NCBI GenBank assembly: GCA_946482345.1
Contig: CAMLRJ010000302.1
Coordinates: forward strand, 1 to 5,072
Origin: an uncultured Cellvibrio sp.
Lineage (GTDB): Bacteria; Pseudomonadota; Gammaproteobacteria; Pseudomonadales; Cellvibrionaceae
DNA length: 5,072 nt
Reading direction: 5' to 3'
Shown here piece by piece: positions 1 through 5,072 of the stretch. Under the pieces are notes generated by a model, which saw only the letters and a program-made list of their open reading frames with translations, was not told the DNA's origin and ran no database searches. The position numbers and the translations under genes were made by a program. The number at the start of each line of letters is the position of its first letter. Position 1 is the first letter of the stretch.

Positions 1-1276
1 TGTAATAAGTACGATCTTTTTCATCGGTAATCGTATCGGCACTGATGTGTTCAACTTTACCTTTTAAGCCACCGTAAATGACAAAATCATAAGCAGTAAA
101 TTTTACAATCGCTTCCTGATCCGGGTGCAAAAATGCAATATCTTTTGGCGATACTTTTGCTTCAACAATTAATTGGTCATCAAGCGGAACCATTTCAATC
201 ACTTCGCGACCCGGTTGTACAACACCGCCAACCGTATTGGTAAAAACACGCTGTACTGTTCCGCGAACCGGTGAGCGTATTTCAGAATATTTGATTTTAT
301 CCGCAAGCCCCGTTCCACTTTCACTGAGAGATGCAATTTTTCCCAACACTTCTGATAATTCAGTACGCCATTTGTTAGTCACTAATAATTCGGTTTCACG
401 CAATTTACTTTTTGATTCTTCAATCGCTGAAAGCAAACGTTGTTCTTGTGCCAATGCCTGTTCTTTTTCACCGCTGGCATTGGATACGTCACCTTCCAAT
501 CGCAAAATTTCAACTTCAGAAATAGCACCACTGGCCAACAAAGGTTTGGTGACATTTAATTCCTGTTGCGCCAATTCCAATGCACGCGAAACTTGCGTTA
601 ATTTTGCGCGCACTTCATTTAATTCTTCTTCTCTTTGAGTTAACTGGCTTTTGGCAATACTGAGTTGTTCATCCAATTCTTTTCGATTGGACATGTATAA
701 GTTGCGCTCATGCATGGCAATATCCGGTGATTCTTCTTCAATACCTTTTGGTAATTGAAATTCAGTATTGGAGGTTAAAGCGCCCAATCTGGCGGCTCGT
801 GTTTGCAGTGATAAATACTCCGCACGATTTTCACGATAAGTCGCAATAAAACGTGTGGGATCGATACGCAATAACAAATCACCCTTATTCACTACCTGAC
901 CTTCTTTGACAAAAACGGCTTCAACCACACCGCCATCAAATGATTGAATGACTTGCAGTTGTGAAGAAGGAATCACTTTACCTTCACCGCGCGCGACTTC
1001 ATCAATCGACGCAAATGCTGCCCATATAAATAAAGCCAACATAATCCAGGCAATTGCACGCAATAATAAACGCGCACGTACAGGTTCCTGCTGTAACTTT
1101 GCCCAATCTGCTTCTGTTACCCAATCGCGTTGATCGTTCGTTTTAAATGCTAACCATCGTGCAAACGCTTTTTCAATAATACGACTCGCAGGAATTCCCA
1201 GCTTATCCAGCAAGCGACCGATTTTTTCAAACCACAATTGATAGGCGTTTTTTTGATAGGAATTTTTTTCAGTCAT
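1..1276 (-). CDS. lapC: Type I secretion membrane fusion protein, HlyD/LapC family (C-terminus off the left edge)
   Basis: This is the periplasmic adaptor of a type I secretion system, linking the inner-membrane ABC transporter to the outer-membrane TolC channel. From the ATG at 1276 the frame stays open for 425 codons to the window edge, so the C-terminal end is missing (I estimate a few tens of residues from family length). Visible order: a cytoplasmic N-terminal stretch of about 69 residues; one membrane segment at about 70-89 (LLLRAIAWIMLALFIWAAFA); the first half of the lipoyl/barrel domain at about 95-140, including QSFDGGVVEAVFVKEGQVV and GDLLLRIDP; a long charged, Gln/Glu-rich coiled-coil hairpin at about 142-320 with a turn near KPLLASGAISEVE (244-256); and the second lipoyl half and beta-barrel from about 330 (IRSPVRGTVQRV, VVQPGREVIEMVP). 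The start is supported by the TGATG overlap with the transporter stop and by a good Shine-Dalgarno. The long N-terminal extension and the neighbours favour LapC over HlyD of toxin systems. The family is certain; the exact orthologue is inferred. Confidence 0.
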   Translation of the reverse strand, partial: MTEKNSYQKNAYQLWFEKIGRLLDKLGIPASRIIEKAFARWLAFKTNDQRDWVTEADWAKLQQEPVRARLLLRAIAWIMLALFIWAAFASIDEVARGEGKVIPSSQLQVIQSFDGGVVEAVFVKEGQVVNKGDLLLRIDPTRFIATYRENRAEYLSLQTRAARLGALTSNTEFQLPKGIEEESPDIAMHERNLYMSNRKELDEQLSIAKSQLTQREEELNEVRAKLTQVSRALELAQQELNVTKPLLASGAISEVEILRLEGDVSNASGEKEQALAQEQRLLSAIEESKSKLRETELLVTNKWRTELSEVLGKIASLSESGTGLADKIKYSEIRSPVRGTVQRVFTNTVGGVVQPGREVIEMVPLDDQLIVEAKVSPKDIAFLHPDQEAIVKFTAYDFVIYGGLKGKVEHISADTITDEKDRTYY

Positions 1277-3429
1277 CAGGAAGCTCTCCCTATGCGCCCC
1301 TGACGCAAGGCTTCAACAACTTGTTCTTTTGGTCCATCCGCCACAACTTTTCCAGCATCCATCACAATAATGCGGTTCACTAATTCCAATAATGATGTGC
1401 GATGCGTAATCACCACCAGAGTTTTACCCTTTGCAAATTCTGCAATACGACGTTTACATTCTTCTTCACTGGTGTGATCCATGGAACCTGTGGGTTCATC
1501 CATTAATAAAATGGGTGGATCAATCAATAATGCACGCGCTAATGTGACTGACTGGCGTTGTCCACCGGATAATAATTTTCCATGCTCACCCACAGGCATG
1601 GCCATGCCCAGAGGATGTTGATTAACAAAATCGGTTAAGCCACTCATGCGCACCGCTTCAAGAATTTTTTCATCCGATGCTTGCGGCATTCCCATAGCAA
1701 TGTTGTCGCGCAGGCTGCCAAAAAATAAATCCACTTCCTGTGCAACATAACCAATATTGCGACGCAATTCAGCGGGATCAATTTGACGAATATCAATTCC
1801 ATCAATCAATACTGTTCCTGATTCAGGTTGGTATAAACCCGCAATTAATTTTTCAAGCGTCGTTTTGCCTGAACCATTACGCCCCAAAATTGCAACATGT
1901 TCGCCTGGCTGAATAGAAAAACTGATCGAACGCAACACATCGCGATCATCTTCTGCATAACGAAAATTCACATTTTTAAATTCAATCGCACCACGCAATT
2001 GCGGGCGACTGATCCATTGACTATCAGCAGGTCGTTCAACCGGTTTTTCCATAATCTGATTGAGTGAAGTCAAGGCTGTTGCTGCAGAGTGATACTGCAT
2101 CATCAAACCGGCTGTTTGTGCAATCGGTGACATAATGCGTGAAGCTAACATGTAACAAGCAATTAAGCCGCCCTGCGTTAAATGTCCATTCACAATCAGA
2201 TACACACCGGCAATCATGACCATAATTAAAATAAATTGTTGCAGCCAGAGTGTGCCGGTAGAAACCGAATTGGAAAGTAAACGCATTTTCACACCAATAT
2301 GCGATGCCATCAGCGCCGCTTTTTCCCAGATGGATTGCATACGACTTTCCGCAACCAGGGTTTTGAGAGTTTCCATGCTACTTAAACTTTCGATCAAAAT
2401 TGCATTGCGTTGCGCACTGGCCTGCATGGATTCATCCGATAACTGATGCATTTTTTTTTGCACAGCAGCGGTGTAAATCACCATCACTATGACACCGAAT
2501 AAAATCGGAAAAACCAAGGGCCAGGAAATTAATAAAATGACTGCAAAAAATATCAACACAAATGGCAAATCAACCAAAGCCAATAAAGTCGCCGAGCTAA
2601 CAAACTGGCGGATGGATTCAAACGATTGCAAACCTGCTGCAAAAGATCCAACCGATTGCGGACGGTGCGATAAACGCATACCTAATACTCGTTCCATGAT
2701 GGTGGCAGACAAGGTGACATCCATACGACTCGCCGCCAATTCAACAAACCACGCACGCATCATGCGCAACAGCAAATCAGCACAAATCGCAATCAACATA
2801 CCAATCGATAAAATCCACAAGGTATCTGTCGCCTGATTGGGCACTACCCGGTCATAAATATTCATAGTGAACAGTGGTGCAGCCAATGCAAAAATATTAA
2901 TCAGCAATGCTGTCAACAATACATCGCGATATAAATATTTATAGTCCTTGATCACCTGCCAAAACCAATGACCTTGATGCTGTTTAACGACATCGGCCGT
3001 GCGAACATCAAAACCTTCTATGGGACGAACATAAACTGCCCAACCTGTGTACTGTTTATTTAATTCGTCAATCGCAATTACAACCGAAGATTCCGGCAAA
3101 TCAGGGTAAATCAATTTTGCTTTTTGGGTTTGTTGATCAATCGATAAAAGAATACAAGCCTGATTTTCCTGCAGTAACAAAATCGCTGGAAACAGTGCGG
3201 GGTTAAGTGAGGTTAAATTCTTATCCACCCATTTACTGGATAAATTTGCTCTTTTGGCGGCGCGGGAAAAAACACCCGGCGTCAATTGGCCTGAGGTTAA
3301 TGGCAAACCGGCTGTTAGTGAATCCTTTGTTACTGTACTACCATGAGCTTTTGCAACGATTAACAAAGACTCCAGTAAACTGCTTTCCGGCACAGTATTT
3401 TTTTCAGTAATGGGGACATCCGAAGTCAT
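1276..3429 (-). CDS. lapB: Type I secretion ABC transporter, permease and ATPase (LapB-like)
   Basis: Inner-membrane ABC exporter that energises one-step secretion, most likely of a large RTX-type adhesin. I start it at the ATG at 3429, giving 717 residues, close to the usual length of LapB-type proteins. Numbered from that Met: a C39-peptidase-like domain at about 17-135 without the catalytic Cys (Ser at the aligned position, residue 17) or the catalytic His; six membrane segments at about 170-192, 203-221, 281-302, 304-323, 394-413 and 419-443; and a nucleotide-binding domain from about 480 to 703. In the latter, Walker A is GRNGSGKT (516-523), the Q-loop Gln is 564, the signature is LSGGQ (620-624), Walker B is ILLMDE with Asp644 and Glu645, and the switch His is 676 (VVITHR). 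All ATPase motifs are intact, so the protein should be active. A degenerate C39-like domain is known in RTX exporters such as HlyB, where it binds substrate rather than cutting it. The frame also extends to a TTG at 3480, but the ATG gives the family-like length. The substrate is inferred from family resemblance only. Confidence 0.
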   Translation of the reverse strand: MTSDVPITEKNTVPESSLLESLLIVAKAHGSTVTKDSLTAGLPLTSGQLTPGVFSRAAKRANLSSKWVDKNLTSLNPALFPAILLLQENQACILLSIDQQTQKAKLIYPDLPESSVVIAIDELNKQYTGWAVYVRPIEGFDVRTADVVKQHQGHWFWQVIKDYKYLYRDVLLTALLINIFALAAPLFTMNIYDRVVPNQATDTLWILSIGMLIAICADLLLRMMRAWFVELAASRMDVTLSATIMERVLGMRLSHRPQSVGSFAAGLQSFESIRQFVSSATLLALVDLPFVLIFFAVILLISWPLVFPILFGVIVMVIYTAAVQKKMHQLSDESMQASAQRNAILIESLSSMETLKTLVAESRMQSIWEKAALMASHIGVKMRLLSNSVSTGTLWLQQFILIMVMIAGVYLIVNGHLTQGGLIACYMLASRIMSPIAQTAGLMMQYHSAATALTSLNQIMEKPVERPADSQWISRPQLRGAIEFKNVNFRYAEDDRDVLRSISFSIQPGEHVAILGRNGSGKTTLEKLIAGLYQPESGTVLIDGIDIRQIDPAELRRNIGYVAQEVDLFFGSLRDNIAMGMPQASDEKILEAVRMSGLTDFVNQHPLGMAMPVGEHGKLLSGGQRQSVTLARALLIDPPILLMDEPTGSMDHTSEEECKRRIAEFAKGKTLVVITHRTSLLELVNRIIVMDAGKVVADGPKEQVVEALRQGRIGRAS
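1284..1290 (-). promoter_or_regulatory. Ribosome binding site of the membrane fusion protein gene
   Basis: On the minus strand the sequence GGGAGAG lies inside the last codons of the transporter gene, with its GGAG core 9 bases before the ATG at 1276. Together with the TGATG stop/start overlap this indicates translational coupling: ribosomes finishing the transporter can restart on the adaptor. It supports choosing this ATG as the start. Confidence 0.
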
Positions 3430-3436
3430 GGTTTCA

Positions 3437-3440
3437 CTCT
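3437..3440 (-). promoter_or_regulatory. Weak ribosome binding site supporting the ATG at 3429
   Basis: The minus strand reads CAGAGTGAAACC just before the ATG at 3429. AGAG sits 7 bases upstream, at a suitable distance, but is only a partial match to AGGAG. The alternative TTG start at 3480 is preceded by AT-rich sequence ending in CCCGA with no purine-rich motif, so the ATG is preferred. Confidence 0.
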
Positions 3441-3470
3441 GGTAGAAAATCGCAAAATTTACCCAAGTGT

Positions 3471-3510
3471 AGTCAAACAATCGGGAATATAAAAATTTTA
3501 TTTAGATAAA
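3471..3510 (-). promoter_or_regulatory. Possible promoter region for the transporter/adaptor pair
   Basis: Between the upstream terminator and the transporter start, the minus strand is very AT-rich. It holds two sequences that match the sigma-70 -10 box at five of six bases: TAAAAT (3500-3495) and TATATT (3491-3486). Neither has a convincing -35 box at 16-18 bases. A TTGACT hexamer (3476-3471) resembles a -35 box but lacks a good -10 partner. A promoter is expected here because the terminator cuts off transcription from the right, but the sequence evidence is weak and the exact site is not resolved. Confidence 0.
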
Positions 3511-3519
3511 AATGCCCAT

Positions 3520-3555
3520 AAAAAAAGCGCACCAGCCGATATCTGATGCGCTTTT
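3520..3555 (-). terminator. Rho-independent terminator after the TolC-OmpA gene
   Basis: Nine perfectly paired bases, AAAAGCGCA (3523-3531) and TGCGCTTTT (3547-3555), flank a 15-base centre. In that centre CAG (3533-3535) can pair further with CTG (3543-3545) after one mismatch, leaving a 7-base loop. Read on the minus strand the hairpin is followed directly by a run of seven T (3526-3520), four of which also lie within the stem. It begins 12 bases past the TAA stop (3570-3568) of the channel gene, the usual place for an intrinsic terminator. On the plus strand only four T follow the GC core, so any activity there would be weaker. Confidence 0.
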
Positions 3556-3567
3556 CGGTGAAATGAA

Positions 3568-5072
3568 TTAGCGACTGGAAACCATCATATCCACACTTCG
3601 GGAAACGATAATCTCAACGCGACGATTGGCTGTTTTCCCCAATTCACTGTTGTTATCCGCAACAGGGCTGGATGCACCTTTGCCATCGACCGTCATGGGG
3701 ACAGATTCCAATCCGTTCAATACCAGATAATCGCGTACAGCCTGTGCACGAGCTTTGGAAAGAGGAAGGTTAATTGCGTCCGAACCTGCGTTATCCGTAT
3801 GCCCCACAACATCAACCGCTATCAGACGATTGGTGATTTTGATATTTTCGATCAATTCATCAAGGCGACCGCTTGCTGTTGCTTTTAATTTTGAACTATT
3901 GGTATCAAAAAGTGCGTCTGTTGATATAGGGATCAATTCAGATATTAAATTCTTACGATTGAATTCTTCAGGTGCGATATCAGGACATGCAGATTCTGTG
4001 ACATTAATTATTTCATCGATTACCACCCCGTCTGTCTTTTTGTCTTGATGCAATACATCAATGCCTTCACGCACCACACCAACACTTGGCAACAATCTGC
4101 CCATGGCAGCAAGCGTACGTGCATAGGCAATTTCCAAATCGGCATTCGCTTGTGTGTAAGAACGGCTGGCCTGGAAATATTCATTTTCAGCATCCAGTAA
4201 ATCCAGCAAGGTTCTTTGCCCGATATTAAATTGTTCGGTGTAGGCAATACGGACTTTATCGCTGGAGCGGCGGTGTTGATCCAGAGAAATCAATTGTTCT
4301 TCTATGCGATGTGCATCGTTGTAGGCAATTTGTGTTGTTTGTCGTAAATCAATACAGGCTTTGTCGCGTAAATCTTTTGCTTGATTCACTTCTTCCAATG
4401 AACGACGAACTGCCGCACGATTGGCGCCACCGGAATAAAGATTGTAGGTCAACGCCAATTCAATGGCGGTTTCATCTCCGTAAGGATCCGGGTCAACGCG
4501 ATTATCGAATCCATTTAAATTACGACTGGTGCTTTGACGCGCACGAAGTTCTGCTTTTGGATAATATCCCGAACGCTCAACTTTCACTTGCGCCTTGGCT
4601 GCAGAAATATTTTTAACAGCAGCATGAAAACCGGGATTGCCTTTGTAAGCCAGAATCAATGCTTGACGTACATCATCAGGCAATGGCTTGCTTGTTAATT
4701 CTATTTCCGGCAAAGATTCAGGTGGCAACTGACCAACAACTCGCAAATAACGTGCGCTGACATCATGTAAATTGGATGCTTCTATTAACAAATTACTTTC
4801 TGCCAAAGCCAGACGACCAGCCACCTGCTCCAGATCAACACGGCGCCCCACACCTGAAAGCACACGCTCTTCAATTTGTGAGTAAACCTGACGATGTTTA
4901 GCGTAATTATCGCGAGCCAATTTCACCATCTCACGGTTGCTTGCAACGTCCTGATAAACACGAACCGCCTCCAGAGCAGTGGACTCAACCAAATCGAGAA
5001 GTTCAAAGTAACGAACCTGGCTGGCTTGACTGAAATGTTCAACTTCTCCGGCCGTTTTAAAGCCTTCGAATA
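3568..5072 (-). CDS. TolC-family type I secretion channel fused to an OmpA peptidoglycan-binding domain (N-terminus off the right edge)
   Basis: Outer-membrane exit duct of the secretion system, with an extra C-terminal cell-wall anchor. The frame is open from the right edge (first full codon at 5070) to the TAA at 3568, giving 500 visible residues; the signal peptide and the first part of the channel are outside the window. Visible residues 1 to about 330 are TolC-like: the end of the first half (FEGFKT at 1-6; GVGRRVDLEQ at about 73-82), beta-strand regions near 167-176 and 200-215 (ELALTYNLYSGG), and the second-half helices with NIGQRTLLDLLDAENEYFQA (about 282-301). A linker of roughly 50 residues (331-381) leads into an OmpA-like domain at about 382-489 (3927-3604). 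It has GHTDNAG, LSKARAQAV and NRRVEI, and keeps the Asp (426) and Arg (441) equivalent to the peptidoglycan-contacting D271 and R286 of E. coli OmpA. The channel part resembles LapE/AggA of adhesin secretion loci. A TTG at 4992 is not the start, because family-conserved sequence continues upstream. Both domain assignments are secure; the role of the fusion is inferred. Confidence 0.
   Translation of the reverse strand, partial: FEGFKTAGEVEHFSQASQVRYFELLDLVESTALEAVRVYQDVASNREMVKLARDNYAKHRQVYSQIEERVLSGVGRRVDLEQVAGRLALAESNLLIEASNLHDVSARYLRVVGQLPPESLPEIELTSKPLPDDVRQALILAYKGNPGFHAAVKNISAAKAQVKVERSGYYPKAELRARQSTSRNLNGFDNRVDPDPYGDETAIELALTYNLYSGGANRAAVRRSLEEVNQAKDLRDKACIDLRQTTQIAYNDAHRIEEQLISLDQHRRSSDKVRIAYTEQFNIGQRTLLDLLDAENEYFQASRSYTQANADLEIAYARTLAAMGRLLPSVGVVREGIDVLHQDKKTDGVVIDEIINVTESACPDIAPEEFNRKNLISELIPISTDALFDTNSSKLKATASGRLDELIENIKITNRLIAVDVVGHTDNAGSDAINLPLSKARAQAVRDYLVLNGLESVPMTVDGKGASSPVADNNSELGKTANRRVEIIVSRSVDMMVSSR

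Noticed and set aside
237..638. Plus-strand open frame of 133 codons
   Set aside because: It lies wholly antisense to the coiled-coil part of the HlyD-family gene, has a Ser/Asn/Cys-rich composition typical of a shadow frame, and shows no recognisable domain.
2489..2836. Plus-strand open frame of 115 codons
   Set aside because: It is antisense to the transmembrane region of the ABC transporter; its Lys/Asn/Thr-rich composition mirrors the opposite strand and no family is recognisable.
3025..3381. Active C39 bacteriocin-processing peptidase domain
   Set aside because: The catalytic Cys and His are not present at the aligned positions, so the exporter is unlikely to cleave a leader peptide.
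4020..4247. Minus-strand open frame of 75 codons inside the TolC-OmpA gene
   Set aside because: It is an alternate frame of the second TolC helical repeat. The real frame carries clear family motifs across the whole stretch.
4311..4616. Plus-strand open frame of 101 codons
   Set aside because: It is antisense to conserved TolC-family sequence and has His/Arg/Leu-rich shadow composition with no domain.
4990..4992. TTG as start codon of the TolC-OmpA protein
   Set aside because: The open frame continues to the right edge with TolC-like sequence (FEGFKT, then QVRYFELLD), and a start here would lack the signal peptide required for an outer-membrane protein. The gene is truncated by the window.
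1..5072. CRISPR array, tRNA, insertion sequence or large tandem repeat
   Set aside because: Reading both strands showed no spaced direct repeats, cloverleaf-like segments, transposase motifs or terminal inverted repeats; almost every base belongs to the three secretion genes.

Overview
The window carries the three parts of one type I secretion system (T1SS), all on the minus strand and read from right to left: an outer-membrane TolC-family channel, an inner-membrane ABC transporter, and a membrane fusion (HlyD-family) protein. The proteins look most like the Lap/Agg-type exporters that secrete giant RTX adhesins in gammaproteobacteria (LapE/LapB/LapC of Pseudomonas, AggA and neighbours of Shewanella). 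The moderately AT-leaning coding DNA and the protein style suggest a marine or soil gammaproteobacterium, perhaps of the Cellvibrio/Saccharophagus type. That placement is inference from protein resemblance only.

Layout, in transcription order. (1) 5072-3568: a TolC-family protein, cut at its N-terminus by the window edge, whose reading frame continues through a linker into a complete OmpA-type peptidoglycan-binding domain. (2) 3555-3520: a strong rho-independent terminator. (3) about 3519-3430: a short AT-rich gap with possible promoter elements. (4) 3429-1276: a full-length T1SS permease/ATPase with a degenerate, non-proteolytic C39-like N-terminal domain. (5) 1276-1: a HlyD/LapC-family adaptor, overlapping the transporter stop by one base (TGATG) and cut at its C-terminus by the left edge. 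Coding density is very high, and no gene-free stretch exceeds 300 bases.

How they work together: the ABC protein and the adaptor form the inner-membrane complex, which recruits the outer-membrane channel so that an unfolded substrate crosses both membranes in one step. The degenerate C39-like domain points to a large RTX-type substrate without a double-glycine leader, such as an adhesin. No substrate gene, LapD-like receptor or LapG-like protease lies inside the window.

The most unusual point is the fusion of the export channel to an OmpA peptidoglycan anchor, a function that is a separate gene next to the TolC homologue in the Shewanella agg/bpf locus. The terminator between the channel gene and the transporter genes is the second point of interest. 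I see no CRISPR, tRNA, rRNA or mobile element, and no sign of an entirely new system: this is a recognisable T1SS with an uncommon channel architecture.
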